DNA of 33,330 nucleotides from Wenzhouxiangella sp. 15190 (GCF_003417465.1 NZ_QVMV01000031.1:1-33330); one strand, 5' to 3'. Shown: positions 8,535 to 18,032, counted from the stretch's first letter. The notes: generated from the sequence alone by a model not told the origin. Program-made: numbers and translations.

Positions 8535-11209
8535 GGTTCAGCGGTCTCCTCGAGGATTGCAAGCACGACCTTGGGATTGCCCAGGACGACCAGCAGATCG
8601 CCCGGCTGTGTAATTTCGAGGCCGTGCCGAATAGCGGTTTCGGGCTGTGCATGCGTCTCGATACGTTCGGGGTGGGTGCCCGCATCGAGCAGCTCCTTGC
8701 GAAAATGGGCGAGCATGGTTTCTCTCGGGTTGCTCCCGGCATATTGCGGGTTTTCGTCGGCGTAGTCGCTGCAGCCGATGATCAGGCTGTCGAAGCGATC
8801 GGCCAGGTCGCGCACGTTCTCCTCGATGTGCTCACGGTGGCGCGAACCGATCGTCAGGCAGACCAGTCGCTTCTTGCCCTCGATTGGCAGCTTTTCGATG
8901 ACCGAATAGAGTTCGGCCAGGCCGTGGGCGTTCTGGGCAAAATCGGTCAGCAGGGTGAACGGGTAGCCTTCGATGAAGTTGTAGCGGCCTGCGTTGTCCT
9001 CGACCGAATTACTGAATCGCGCCAGGCCTTCGCGAATGAGTCGGTTATCGACGCCGAGCGACCAGCAAAGAGCGGCGGCGAAAGCGGCATTCAGGGTATT
9101 GAAGGGGAGCAGACCGTTCATGACCGCGGGAATGTCGTGTGTCGGCATCAGGCGATCAGAAGTGGAGCCCTGGGCGAACCAGAGGTATTCCCGGCCATCG
9201 TCGGCGCGATCGATCAATACGGCCCGATGGCCGGCGGCGAGATGATCGGCGACGTCCGCGGATTCCGGATTCCTGCTGACCAGGATGGGTCGCGCGCGTT
9301 GGTGGTTCGAGAGCATGGCCAGGCACTGCGGGTTGTCGGCGTTGACGGCCGCATAGCCGTCGGCCAGTTCGAGAACGCGGGACTTGACGGCCGCCAGTTC
9401 CTCGAGCGTGGTAATGCCGTCGACGCCGAGGTGATCGGCGGCGATGTTCAGGCAGGCCGCCGCATCGACCGCTTCCACGGCGGTGCCGAGCGCCTGCAAC
9501 GCGCCCCGGGCCGTTTCCAGCACGGCCGCCCGGGTCCGATCGTCGGCCAGCACGAGGGCGGCGCCGGGTACGCCGGCCACGTCGCCGGCAAGCACGCAGT
9601 CGTCGCCGACGTAGGCGCCCTCGGTCGTGGTCAGGCCCACGACTCCGTACGCGCCGCGCAGGATGGAGGCGGTCATGCGCGAGGTCGTGGTCTTGCCGTT
9701 GGTGCCGGTGATGGCCACGGTCGGTATGCGAACCGGCCGGCCCGACGGAAACAGAGCGTCGAGCAATCGATGGGGCAGTTCGTCGCCGGCCTCCGGGCGT
9801 CCTTCTATATGCGACTGAAGGTCCGGGTCGGGTACGACATCGAGCACGTGGCAATTGGGGGCCGAGGCCTCGCCGGCGGGATCGACCACGGCCAGGTCCA
9901 CGGCCGCGATCTCGTCGAGCCCGAACGCTGCCGCGGCGCGTTCGGCCAGTTCCCGAATCGGTGCGGAAAGACGATCGAGTACATTCTCGAGCGTTCCGCC
10001 GTTGAAGGCTGTGCCCTCGCCTCGCAGCGAAACGTGCCGACCGGCTTCCGGAATGGCCGTCGGCGTCAGGCCGGCAATGGCCAGTCGCGCCTGGACGTCG
10101 CGATCCCCGGCCTCGATCGCTTTCCAGGCCTGTCGCTGGCGCGGCGATTCAGCACAGGCGGCGGCGTGGGCTGTCAATTCAGAAACACTGCGGACGCCGT
10201 CCCCGGTGATCGTCGGCGGGGTGGCACGTGTTGCTGCGACCAGTACGCCGCCAATAAGCAGGCATCGCACGCGATCTCCGGGAACATGTGCTTCCACCCA
10301 GACCTGGCGGTGGTCGACGCTGGCGGCTTGAAAGGCGGCCGTGATCGCCCGTTCTGACGCGAGCGGCTCGAACAGTGCCGTCGATTGACGAGCATGGGCG
10401 AAGGGTTGACGGTAAATGGCCCGCATGGCGATCGGTTTGCCCAGGCGCTCCGCCGCCCGGACGGCCCGGCTCGCCCGGTTCTTGGTGGGGAAATCCGGGA
10501 CCTGGGGCGCTAGCGGCAGGCCGTGGCGACGCAGGTGAGTCACCAGCGCTTCCCGGCTGGCCACGCGCATCAGTTTCTGCTGGTCCAGCCACGGCACCGC
10601 CCCGGCCAGGACGCGTCTGTTGACGCCCTGGCCGATCTGGATGAGTCCGGCGTAAAACGGTCGGGGGCCCGGTGCAGACTCGAAGGGATCCTGGTCCAGC
10701 CGCAGCACGGGCAGTGCGCACGCACGCGCGACGCGGATGATGCGCCGAGTGTCCGGGTGGGGCATGCGAGCGCCGGCGAAGTCGAGAAACTGCTCCAGGT
10801 CGGCGATATCGTCGTGGTTATCGCGCGATGCATCGAAGAGGAAGCGCCCTGCGACTTCGGCGGCCTTCTCCACCGTATCGGGCTCTTCGCAGGGCAGGTT
10901 CACGAAAAACGTGTCGCCCTCTCCGGCATGCGTTTCAATTTGTGGTCGTCCGGCTCGATGCCCGCCCCGTTCGAGCAGACGGGCCATCAGCGACCCGAAC
11001 CATCGGCTAACGCTCTCATTGTCGAGCGAATCGCCGTCTGAGGCTGACGCAGCTTCCTCGAGCAGTCCCTGCCGCGAAAGATGGTGTAGTCGCTCAAGGG
11101 ACGTCGAGCGCTGGGGTGAAACGGCGGTCCGGAGTTCGACCCGGGCGACCGGGGGCGGCCCATAAGGCGAGTGACCGGTTCGAAACCGCGTGCCGACGAG
11201 CTTGAACAT
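8531..11209 (-). CDS. Cyanophycin-synthetase-like Mur ligase with degenerate ATP-grasp domain
   Basis: The 892-residue protein has the layout of CphA: an N-terminal domain, an ATP-grasp domain (about 215-490) and a Mur-ligase domain (about 495-892). The Mur half has a good P-loop, ITGTNGKTTT (500-509), and the CphA stretches VLETARG and NIAADHLGVDGI. Its DYAHNP motif reads DFAQNA. In the ATP-grasp half, the lysine and glycine-rich loop (VKPxDGNHGRGV in CphA) read MRAIYRQPFAHA (from 262). The metal motif EVNAAPG reads DVVPDPD (457-463). This half is therefore probably inactive. CphA polymerises Asp-Arg; this protein more likely ligates one amino acid or peptide. The start at 11209, eight bases after the gshA stop, gives a CphA-like N-terminus; 11263 would overlap gshA. 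Confidence 0.8.
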   Translation of the reverse strand: MFKLVGTRFRTGHSPYGPPPVARVELRTAVSPQRSTSLERLHHLSRQGLLEEAASASDGDSLDNESVSRWFGSLMARLLERGGHRAGRPQIETHAGEGDTFFVNLPCEEPDTVEKAAEVAGRFLFDASRDNHDDIADLEQFLDFAGARMPHPDTRRIIRVARACALPVLRLDQDPFESAPGPRPFYAGLIQIGQGVNRRVLAGAVPWLDQQKLMRVASREALVTHLRRHGLPLAPQVPDFPTKNRASRAVRAAERLGKPIAMRAIYRQPFAHARQSTALFEPLASERAITAAFQAASVDHRQVWVEAHVPGDRVRCLLIGGVLVAATRATPPTITGDGVRSVSELTAHAAACAESPRQRQAWKAIEAGDRDVQARLAIAGLTPTAIPEAGRHVSLRGEGTAFNGGTLENVLDRLSAPIRELAERAAAAFGLDEIAAVDLAVVDPAGEASAPNCHVLDVVPDPDLQSHIEGRPEAGDELPHRLLDALFPSGRPVRIPTVAITGTNGKTTTSRMTASILRGAYGVVGLTTTEGAYVGDDCVLAGDVAGVPGAALVLADDRTRAAVLETARGALQALGTAVEAVDAAACLNIAADHLGVDGITTLEELAAVKSRVLELADGYAAVNADNPQCLAMLSNHQRARPILVSRNPESADVADHLAAGHRAVLIDRADDGREYLWFAQGSTSDRLMPTHDIPAVMNGLLPFNTLNAAFAAALCWSLGVDNRLIREGLARFSNSVEDNAGRYNFIEGYPFTLLTDFAQNAHGLAELYSVIEKLPIEGKKRLVCLTIGSRHREHIEENVRDLADRFDSLIIGCSDYADENPQYAGSNPRETMLAHFRKELLDAGTHPERIETHAQPETAIRHGLEITQPGDLLVVLGNPKVVLAILEETAEP

Positions 11210-11217
11210 ATCGTCGA

Positions 11218-12570
11218 TCAGTAGGCGTGGCGGTGAAACAGTTCGGACAGGTCGCCGTTCCACTCGTTCTCGAAAGCCTCGAGCTTGACCTCGGCGGGCG
11301 TCGTGCCGCGATTGACCACCTTCTGGAGTGACTCGAGAAAGCCACCTTCGTGGTCGCCACTGCCGCTGAGGCGCTGGCGGCGCGCCAGGCCCTGGTGAGC
11401 CAGCTCGAGCAGCTCACCGGCCAGATCGTGCACGGTCCGGCCTTGAATCTCGGCGCGCAGGCCCATCCGGGCTACGTCTCGACGCAGGCGTTCGCGCTCC
11501 TCGGCGCTCCAGTCGCGGGTCATGTCCAGGCAGGCGGCCAGGCTGTCGGCATCGTAGAGCAGCCCCACCCAGAAAGCCGGCAGGGCGCACAGCCGGCGCC
11601 ACGGGCCGCCGTCGGCCCCGCGCATTTCGAGAAAGCGCTTGAGCCGGACTTCGGGAAAGGCGGTGGTGAGGTGATCTTCCCAGTCCGACAGGGTCGGTTG
11701 TTCACCCGGCAGGGCGGGTAGCCGGCCGGCCAGGAAATCGCGAAAGCTCTGTCCAGCGCAGTCGATCATTCGTTCGCCGCGTTTCACGAAATACATCGGC
11801 ACGTCGAGCATGTAGTCGACGTAGCGTTCGAAGCCCATGCCCGATTCGAAGACCCAGGGCAGCGTCCCGGTGCGATCCGGGTCGGTATCGGTCCAGACGT
11901 GCGAGCGGTAGCTAAGAAAGCCGCTGGGCCGACCCTCGACGAACGGCGAGTCGGCGAACAGCGCGGTGGCGATCGGCTGCAGGGCCAACGAGGCGCGGAA
12001 CTTGGCCACCATGTCGGCCTCGCTGGCGAAATCCAGGTTGACCTGCACGGTGCAGGTGCGCTTCATCATGTCGTGGCCGAGCCGGCCGACCTTCGGCATG
12101 TAATTGCGCATGATTACGTAGCGCGCCTTGGGCATCCAGTCGATGTCGTCGAGCGCGGCGGTGGGATGAAAGCCCATGCCGAGAAAGCCGATGCCCAGCG
12201 GCTCGGCCACGGTGCGCACTTCGGCAAGATGCGTGTTGACCTCGTCGCAGGTCTGGTGCAGGTTGTCGAGCAACTCGCCCGACAGTTCGAGCTGGCCGCC
12301 GGGTTCGAGCGTGATCGAGCAGCCGTCCTTCTTGAGCGCGATGGGCAGGCCGTTTTCGAGCACTCGCTCCCAGCCGAAGCCTTCGGCCAGGCCCTCGAGC
12401 AAGACGCGGATGGAGCGCTCACCGTCGTAGGGCAGCGGCTGGAGGGTTTCGGTGCAGAATCCGAATTTCTCGTGCTCGGTGCCGATGCGCCATTCGGATT
12501 CCGGCCTGCAGCCGGATTCGAGCCAGGCAGCGAGCTCACGCTTGTCGGTCAGGATGGTGTCGGGATTCAA
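11218..12570 (-). CDS. gshA: Glutamate-cysteine ligase, plant/proteobacterial type
   Basis: GshA makes gamma-glutamylcysteine from glutamate, cysteine and ATP, the first step to glutathione. [36 protein letters not shown] and [14 protein letters not shown] are hallmarks of the class found in plants and Xanthomonadales rather than E. coli GshA. The reading frame stays open far upstream to 13494, but that part lies over the binding-protein gene and a repeat and is not conserved protein. I place the start at a TTG at 12570 (450 residues), just before NPDTILTDK, which fits family length. No strong Shine-Dalgarno is seen, so the start is uncertain by a few codons. It is the first gene of a three-gene minus-strand operon. 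Confidence 0.9.
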   Translation of the reverse strand: MNPDTILTDKRELAAWLESGCRPESEWRIGTEHEKFGFCTETLQPLPYDGERSIRVLLEGLAEGFGWERVLENGLPIALKKDGCSITLEPGGQLELSGELLDNLHQTCDEVNTHLAEVRTVAEPLGIGFLGMGFHPTAALDDIDWMPKARYVIMRNYMPKVGRLGHDMMKRTCTVQVNLDFASEADMVAKFRASLALQPIATALFADSPFVEGRPSGFLSYRSHVWTDTDPDRTGTLPWVFESGMGFERYVDYMLDVPMYFVKRGERMIDCAGQSFRDFLAGRLPALPGEQPTLSDWEDHLTTAFPEVRLKRFLEMRGADGGPWRRLCALPAFWVGLLYDADSLAACLDMTRDWSAEERERLRRDVARMGLRAEIQGRTVHDLAGELLELAHQGLARRQRLSGSGDHEGGFLESLQKVVNRGTTPAEVKLEAFENEWNGDLSELFHRHAY

Positions 12571-12642
12571 GACGCAATCGCCGGCTAGAATGAAGGGCCG
12601 ATTATCCCTTTTTTGTTTCCGCGCTGCATGCGCGTTCGGGAT

Positions 12643-12807
12643 GAAAAGAGGAACCACGGAACACACGGAAGACACGGAATGAATGGTCCTCAACCAGCTT
12701 TGAAGCGATGGGTGTCGGTCCCGAATGCCGGGTGTATGCCTGGTAAGCGGGGAACCTTTTCTTTTCTCCGTTCCGTGCTTTCCGTGTCTTCCGTGGTTCC
12801 AGTTTTC
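12643..12807. repeat. Periodic inverted repeat A (9-base ACGGAA units)
   Basis: Arms 12643-12680 and 12770-12807 are complementary at 32 of 38 positions, with an 89-base middle. Each arm is a tandem array: ACGGAACAC, ACGGAAGAC, ACGGAA on the left and the reverse complement on the right. Mismatches fall mostly in the three-base joints between ACGGAA cores. The left arm lies in the gshA-peptide binding protein spacer; the right arm lies inside the binding-protein signal peptide. Similar sequences generate spurious TEHTEDTE and HGTHGRHG proteins in databases (from memory). Origin and function are unknown. Confidence 0.85.
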
Positions 12808-14307
12808 TTGTTCATGCTGCTGGCAGCCAGCGCAGCCGGAGCAGCGACGCTGCATCGCGGCGTCGGGCCGGAACCGGATTCGCTCGATATTCACACGGCG
12901 CAAAGCCTGTCGGCGCTGAATGTGTTGCGCGACCTGCACGAAGGCCTGTTGACCCTGGACGCCGAAGCCGAGTTGATTCCCGGCGTGGCGAAATCCTGGT
13001 CGGTCAGCGACGACGGCCGGGTCTGGGTGTTCGAACTGGATGAATCGGCCCGCTGGTCGGACGGTGAGCGCATCGTCGCCGATGATTTCGTCGCCGGCTG
13101 GCGGCGCGCCCTCGATCCCGCCACGGCCTCGCCCACCGCCGCGCTGTTCGACGTGGTCGAAAATGCCCATGAACTGCGTACCGGTGAAGTCGAAGCCGAC
13201 CAACTGGGTATCGAGGCGCTCGGCCCCGGCCGGCTTGAAGTGCGCCTGAATCGGCCGCTTTCCTGGTTCGGTGAACTGCTGACCCACCCGGTGACCTATC
13301 CCTGGCCGGGTGAAGGTTCGGCTCGTTTCAGCGGGGCGTTCGTGCTGGCCGGACAGGTGCCTGGTTCGCGGCTCGAACTCGAGCCCAACGAGCACTACCG
13401 CGCCGCCGGCCAGGTGGAACTCGACGGCGTGATTTGGCACGTCATCGAGCAGCCCAACGTCGAGCTCGCGCGCTATCGCGCCGGCCAGCTGCACGTGACC
13501 GAGACCATTCCGCCCGGCCGCATCGACTGGCTGCGCGAGCGGTTCGGCGATGAATTGAGAATCTCGCCCTACCTAGGCAGCTTCTTCCTGGCCTTCAATC
13601 TAAAGCGCGAACCGTTCGCCGATGCGCCGAAACTGCGCCGTGCGTTGAGCCTGGCCATCGACCGCGACATCATCACCGAGCGTGTGCTGGGTTCAGGCGA
13701 GATACCGGCCTGGGGACTGGTGCCGCCGGGCATGCCCGGCTGGCCGGAAGGGCGTGAGCCGCCGCTGCCGGCCGGCGAGCGCCTGGCCGAGGCCGAGCGC
13801 CTTTACCGCCAGGCCGGCTACGGTGAGGACCGGCCGCTCAAGGTCGAGCTGCGTTTCAATACCTCGCTCACCCATCGGCGCATGGCCGCGGCGATCGCGG
13901 CGATGTGGAAGCTGCACCTGGGCGTGCAGACCCGCTTGGTCAACGAGGAGTGGAAGGTCTTCATCGCCAATCGCCGCCAGGGGCGCATTACCGAAGTGTT
14001 CCGCGGCGGGTGGATCGCCGACTGGCGCGATGCCGTCAATTTCCTGCAATTGTTCGAGAGCGACAGCACCGGCAACTACACCTTCTTCGACGACGCGATC
14101 TTCGACGGGTTGATGCGCCGGGCCGAGCGCCAACGCGCTGACGGGCGGTTGAAGACCCTCAGGCAGGCCGAACGTCGACTGCTCGACGAGCAGGTCATCG
14201 TGCCCTTGTACTACTATGTCTCGAGGCATCTCGTGGATCCTCGCGTGCGCGGATTCGAAAACAATCCCATGGACATTCACCTTTCACGTTGGCTGTCGCT
14301 GCTGTGA
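12736..14307 (+). CDS. Peptide ABC transporter substrate-binding protein 1
   Basis: This is a family 5 extracellular solute-binding protein (OppA/DppA type), which captures oligopeptides in the periplasm for the permease encoded downstream. After the signal peptide the mature part opens [15 protein letters not shown], and has the usual [20 protein letters not shown] and [12 protein letters not shown]. From ATG 12736 it is 523 residues, with a signal peptide ending near SAAGA and no lipobox. The hydrophobic stretch [16 protein letters not shown] is encoded by the right arm of repeat A. The only shorter ATG (12814) would leave just a short signal without a positive region. Its stop overlaps the next start (GTGA). 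Confidence 0.9.
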   Translation: MPGKRGTFSFLRSVLSVSSVVPVFLFMLLAASAAGAATLHRGVGPEPDSLDIHTAQSLSALNVLRDLHEGLLTLDAEAELIPGVAKSWSVSDDGRVWVFELDESARWSDGERIVADDFVAGWRRALDPATASPTAALFDVVENAHELRTGEVEADQLGIEALGPGRLEVRLNRPLSWFGELLTHPVTYPWPGEGSARFSGAFVLAGQVPGSRLELEPNEHYRAAGQVELDGVIWHVIEQPNVELARYRAGQLHVTETIPPGRIDWLRERFGDELRISPYLGSFFLAFNLKREPFADAPKLRRALSLAIDRDIITERVLGSGEIPAWGLVPPGMPGWPEGREPPLPAGERLAEAERLYRQAGYGEDRPLKVELRFNTSLTHRRMAAAIAAMWKLHLGVQTRLVNEEWKVFIANRRQGRITEVFRGGWIADWRDAVNFLQLFESDSTGNYTFFDDAIFDGLMRRAERQRADGRLKTLRQAERRLLDEQVIVPLYYYVSRHLVDPRVRGFENNPMDIHLSRWLSLL

Positions 14308-16028
14308 GCCGCCTGTGGCCACTTTGCCTGATGCTGCTGCTGGTCGGGTGCAGCGAGCAGTCCGAACAACCGGTCGAGCCGCCGCCGTCCCTGGCGGATC
14401 CGGTAGCGGTGGAACTCGATGCCGACGGCCGCCCGGTTCCCGACATCCTGGCCGAGTCCCAGGTCATCCACCGCGGCAACGGCGAGGAGCCGCAGACCCT
14501 GGACCCGCACCTGGCCGAGGGCGTGCCCTCGACCAACATCCTGCGCGACCTGTTCGAGGGGCTGACCACCACGACCCCCGACGGCCACATCGTGCCCGGC
14601 GCGGCGCAGCACTGGGACATCAGTCGCGACGGGCTGACCTACACCTTCTTCCTGGATCCTGAAGGGCGCTGGAGCAACGGCGAACCGGTTACGGCCGAAG
14701 ACTTCGTATGGTCGTGGCAGCGCGCGGTCGATCCGTCCACCGGGGCTTCTTACGGTCGCATGCTTTCGCCGGTGGCCAATGCCGAGGCCATCTTCGCCGG
14801 AGAACTGCCGCCGGAAGAGCTGGGTGTGACCGCGCTCAATGACTCGACTTTCCAGGTCGATCTCAACCATCCCAGCCCCTATTTCCTGGGCCTGCTGACC
14901 CACCCCACCACCTACCCCGTGTACCGCGAAGCGGTCGAAGCGTATGGCGACAGCCACGTCCGTCCCGGCAACCTGGTCTCCAACGGCGCCTACACGCTTG
15001 AAGAATGGCGCGTGCGATCGAGTATCACGCTGGTGAAGAATCGCGCGTATCGGGCGGCCGATGACGTTATCGTCGAGCGCGTGGTCTTCTACCCCCTCGA
15101 AGACGAGAACACCGAGTTCAATCGCTTTCGTGCCGGTGACCTTCACTGGACCTACCAGGTGCCGTCGAACCGGTTTCAATGGCTCCGGGAAAACCTGGAC
15201 GAGGCGCTGATGGTCACGCCCTGGTTTGGCACCTACTTCTTTTCCTTCAATCTCACTCGCCCGCCCTTCAAGGACAACCTCGCGCTCAGGCAGGCGCTCA
15301 ACCTTGCCGTCGATCGCGAGATCCTGACCGAACGGGTCAGCCGTTTCGGCGAGATCCCGACTTTCAATCTCGTGCCGCCGGGCCTGCCCGAATACGAGCC
15401 ACCGGTCACCGACTGGGCGGACATGACCCAGAAAGAGCGCGAGGACGAGGCGAGACGGCTTTACCGGGAAGCGGGCTACAGCGAGGAAAAGCCGCTTGCG
15501 GTGGAGCTGCGTTACAACGCCTCCGAGAACCATCGCAAGATCGCCGTGGCCATCGCGGCCATGTGGAAGCAGGTGCTCGGCGTTCGCACGCGCCTGATCA
15601 ACGAGGAGTTCCGGGTCTTTCTCCAGAACCGCGCCCAGCGCCGGGTCACCGAGGTGTTCCGTTCCGGCTGGATCGGCGACTACCAGGACGCTTTCACTTT
15701 CCTCGAACTGTTTCACTCCGAGCACGGCCGCAACGACGCCGGCTACGACAACCCGCGATTCGATCGCCTGCTCGAGCGCATTGCCGCCGAACGCGTCCCG
15801 GCCAGTCGCCGCAACCTGATGGCCGAAGCCGAGCGCATGATTTTGGCCGACCAGGTGATCCTGCCGGTGTACAACTACGTCACCAAGCGCTTGATTGACC
15901 CTCGCTTGAAAGGCTGGAAAGAAAATGTCATGGATCACCACCTGACGCGCTATATGTACCTGGTGAGGGCCCGTGAGGCCGGGGAGGAAGAGGACGCCGC
16001 CGAGGAGGCCGAAGGGGAGGAGTCGTGA
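14304..16028 (+). CDS. Peptide ABC transporter substrate-binding lipoprotein 2
   Basis: A second family 5 binding protein follows directly. GTG at 14304, within a GTGA overlap with the previous stop, gives a 574-residue precursor starting [20 protein letters not shown] is a lipobox, so this copy should be a lipoprotein, unlike its neighbour. Family stretches are IHRGNGEEPQTLDPH, GRWSNGEPVTAEDFVWSWQR and LRQALNLAVDREIL. The two proteins align closely along their length and look like a tandem duplication. An acidic C-terminal tail (EAGEEEDAAEEAEGEES) is absent from the first copy. A TTG at 14289 is a less likely start. Confidence 0.92.
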   Translation: MSRLWPLCLMLLLVGCSEQSEQPVEPPPSLADPVAVELDADGRPVPDILAESQVIHRGNGEEPQTLDPHLAEGVPSTNILRDLFEGLTTTTPDGHIVPGAAQHWDISRDGLTYTFFLDPEGRWSNGEPVTAEDFVWSWQRAVDPSTGASYGRMLSPVANAEAIFAGELPPEELGVTALNDSTFQVDLNHPSPYFLGLLTHPTTYPVYREAVEAYGDSHVRPGNLVSNGAYTLEEWRVRSSITLVKNRAYRAADDVIVERVVFYPLEDENTEFNRFRAGDLHWTYQVPSNRFQWLRENLDEALMVTPWFGTYFFSFNLTRPPFKDNLALRQALNLAVDREILTERVSRFGEIPTFNLVPPGLPEYEPPVTDWADMTQKEREDEARRLYREAGYSEEKPLAVELRYNASENHRKIAVAIAAMWKQVLGVRTRLINEEFRVFLQNRAQRRVTEVFRSGWIGDYQDAFTFLELFHSEHGRNDAGYDNPRFDRLLERIAAERVPASRRNLMAEAERMILADQVILPVYNYVTKRLIDPRLKGWKENVMDHHLTRYMYLVRAREAGEEEDAAEEAEGEES

Positions 16029-16030
16029 GG

Positions 16031-16152
16031 GCGCGAAATTCGAAATCCGAAATCCGAAATCCGAAACGGAAAAGCACCACGAAATCAAGCGGCAGCGTTT
16101 TCGTGCTTGGGTTTTCGAATTTGTTTCGGATTTGGTGCTTCGAATTTCGTGC
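16031..16152. repeat. Periodic inverted repeat B (7-base CGAAATC units)
   Basis: The left arm from 16034 is a run of CGAAATT, CGAAATC x3 and CGAAAC. The right arm, ending at 16152, carries the reverse complement in a more diverged form. The outer 14 bases on each side (16031-16044 and 16139-16152) pair with one mismatch. The element fills the spacer between binding protein 2 and oppB, and so interrupts an operon whose other genes mostly overlap. Comparable sequences give EIRNPKSE-type spurious proteins in databases (from memory). Confidence 0.8.
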
Positions 16153-16182
16153 TTTTTGCCAAGATCAAGGGCGATCAGCGCC

Positions 16183-17121
16183 ATGTTGAAATACTCGCTC
16201 CGCAGGTTGGCATCAGCCATCCCGACCCTGTTCCTCCTGATCACCTTCGCTTTCTTCCTGATTCGCATCGCGCCCGGCGGGCCGTTCGATTCGGAGCGGG
16301 CCTTGCCACCGGAGATCGAGGCCAACCTGGCGGCGAAGTATCATCTCGACGAACCATTGGTGTTTCAGTACGGGCGCTATCTGTGGCAGATCGTCAGGGG
16401 TGACCTGGGGCCGTCGTTCCACTATCGCGACTGGTCGGTCAATGATCTGATTGCGCAGGGGGCGCCGGTGTCTTTCGCCCTGGGAGTGGCGGCGTTGTTG
16501 CTGGCGTTGGTCATTGGTGTGATCACTGGCGCATGGGCCGCTCTGCGTCAGAACAAGCCGGTGGATTATACGGTGATGAGTATCGCCATGGTCGGTATAT
16601 CGATTCCGAACTTCGTCATGGCGCCACTGCTAATCCTGTTGTTCGCCATTGTGCTCGGCTGGTTGCCGGCCGGCGGCTGGGCCTTCAGTTTCGACCGAAT
16701 GATACTGCCGGTGATCACGCTCGCCTTGCCGATGATCGCCTATATCGCACGCATCACCCGCGGCTCGATGATCGAGGTCTTGCATTCGAGCTATATCCGG
16801 ACCGTGCGCGCCAAGGGGATGCCGGAAAAGGAAGTGATCCTGCGTCATGCACTCAAGCCCGCGCTGCTGCCGGTGATCTCTTATCTCGGGCCGGCTGCCG
16901 CGGCCATCCTGACCGGTTCGGTGGTGGTCGAGCGCATTTTCACCATTCCCGGCATCGGCTCCTATTTCGTCCAGGGCGCGCTCAACCGTGACTACACGCT
17001 GGTGATGGGCGTGGTCATCCTCTATGGTGTGCTCATCATCCTGTTCAACTTCATGGTCGACCTGCTCTACGCCTGGCTCGACCCGCGCATCCGCTATGAC
17101 GACGGGGAGGCCGAAACTTGA
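16183..17121 (+). CDS. oppB: Peptide ABC transporter permease OppB/DppB type
   Basis: The 312-residue inner-membrane protein starts MLKYSLRRLASAIPTLFLL, the usual OppB N-terminus, with a first membrane helix, the RIAPGGPFDSER periplasmic segment and five further helices. The cytoplasmic EAA loop that docks on the ATPase reads YIRTVRAKGMPEKEVILRHALKP in register (split here by no indel). The frame is open further upstream, but that part is translated repeat B, so ATG 16183 is chosen. Its stop overlaps the oppC start in TTGA. The name follows family resemblance; di- versus oligopeptide preference cannot be told. Confidence 0.93.
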   Translation: MLKYSLRRLASAIPTLFLLITFAFFLIRIAPGGPFDSERALPPEIEANLAAKYHLDEPLVFQYGRYLWQIVRGDLGPSFHYRDWSVNDLIAQGAPVSFALGVAALLLALVIGVITGAWAALRQNKPVDYTVMSIAMVGISIPNFVMAPLLILLFAIVLGWLPAGGWAFSFDRMILPVITLALPMIAYIARITRGSMIEVLHSSYIRTVRAKGMPEKEVILRHALKPALLPVISYLGPAAAAILTGSVVVERIFTIPGIGSYFVQGALNRDYTLVMGVVILYGVLIILFNFMVDLLYAWLDPRIRYDDGEAET

Positions 17122-18026
17122 GTGACGAGGCAACCCGCGACGCCTTCGAGCAGGCGCTCGACACCCGCGAGGTGCGGGGGCGTTCGCTCTACGTCGATGC
17201 CTGGCACCGGCTGCTGAAGAACAAGGCCGCCGTGGCGGCGCTGATCGTCCTGGTTGTGATCGTCGCGCTGGTCAGTTTTGGACCGATGCTGTCGGGGTGG
17301 GATCACGAGATTCCCGACTGGGATCATTACTCCTCGCCACCATCGCTGGAGAATGACCATATCTTCGGCACCGATGCGCTCGGCCGCGATCTTTTCGTGC
17401 GCACCATGATCGGCGGACGCATCTCGCTGCTGGTCGGTTTGGTGGCCACGCTGGTCTCGCTGCTTATCGGCGTGACCTGGGGTGCCTTCGCCGGCTACGT
17501 CGGCGGGCGAGCCGACAACGTGATGATGCGCATCGTCGATGCTGTCTATGCCATGCCCTTCATGTTCTTCGTGATCCTGTTGATGGTGGTGTTCGGGCGC
17601 AACATCTTTTTGATCTTCGTCGCCATCGGTGCGATCAACTGGCTCGACATGGCGCGCATCGTCCGCGGCCAGACCTTGAGCCTGAAGAACAAGGATTTTG
17701 TCGAGGCTGCGCGCGCCAGCGGCGCCACGGAGTGGCAGGTCATCCGCCGCCACATCGTGCCCAACCTGCTCGGCGTGGTCATCGTTTACGTCACACTGAC
17801 CATCCCGCAGGTGATCCTGGTCGAGAGCTTCCTGAGTTTCCTCGGCCTGGGCGTGCAGGAGCCACTGACTTCCTGGGGCGCACTGGTCAACGAGGGTGCC
17901 CAGGAAATGGAAACTGCCCCCTGGTCGTTGCTCTACCCGGCCACCTTCCTGGCGGTAACGCTGTTCGCGTTCAACTTCATCGGCGATGGATTGCGCGACG
18001 CGCTGGATCCGAAGGATCGACAGTGA
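17118..18026 (+). CDS. oppC: Peptide ABC transporter permease OppC/DppC type
   Basis: This second permease subunit is 302 residues. It has an N-terminal cytoplasmic stretch, a first helix near residues 38-56, a periplasmic loop ending HIFGTDALGRDLF (a DppC/OppC signature) and five more helices. The EAA loop reads VEAARASGATEWQVIRRH. Translation should start at TTG 17118, which overlaps the oppB stop by four bases and has GGGAGG about eight bases upstream. It pairs with OppB to form the channel energised by the two ATPases. A long spacer with repeat C follows before oppD. Confidence 0.93.
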   Translation: MSDEATRDAFEQALDTREVRGRSLYVDAWHRLLKNKAAVAALIVLVVIVALVSFGPMLSGWDHEIPDWDHYSSPPSLENDHIFGTDALGRDLFVRTMIGGRISLLVGLVATLVSLLIGVTWGAFAGYVGGRADNVMMRIVDAVYAMPFMFFVILLMVVFGRNIFLIFVAIGAINWLDMARIVRGQTLSLKNKDFVEAARASGATEWQVIRRHIVPNLLGVVIVYVTLTIPQVILVESFLSFLGLGVQEPLTSWGALVNEGAQEMETAPWSLLYPATFLAVTLFAFNFIGDGLRDALDPKDRQ

Positions 18027-18032
18027 AGTTTC

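Noticed and set aside
8624-10357. Plus-strand open frame (577 codons) over the CphA-like gene
   Set aside because: It is antisense to the conserved Mur ligase domain and has no recognisable motif.
11784-11800. GTTTCACGAAAT as a parS half-site
   Set aside because: Only the left half resembles TGTTTCACGTGAAACA, and it lies in a conserved coding stretch of gshA.
12613-12735. Upstream extension of binding protein 1
   Set aside because: It translates the left arm of repeat A (NHGTHGRHG) and would place a charged stretch before the signal peptide.
12571-13494. N-terminal extension of gshA
   Set aside because: The frame is open, but it lies antisense to binding protein 1 and translates repeat A ([13 protein letters not shown]). 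Family length fits a start near 12570.
14277-16325. Long minus-strand open frame (682 codons) over binding protein 2
   Set aside because: It lies antisense to a clear solute-binding protein, runs across repeat B and into oppB, and has no family-like motif. High GC makes long antisense frames common.
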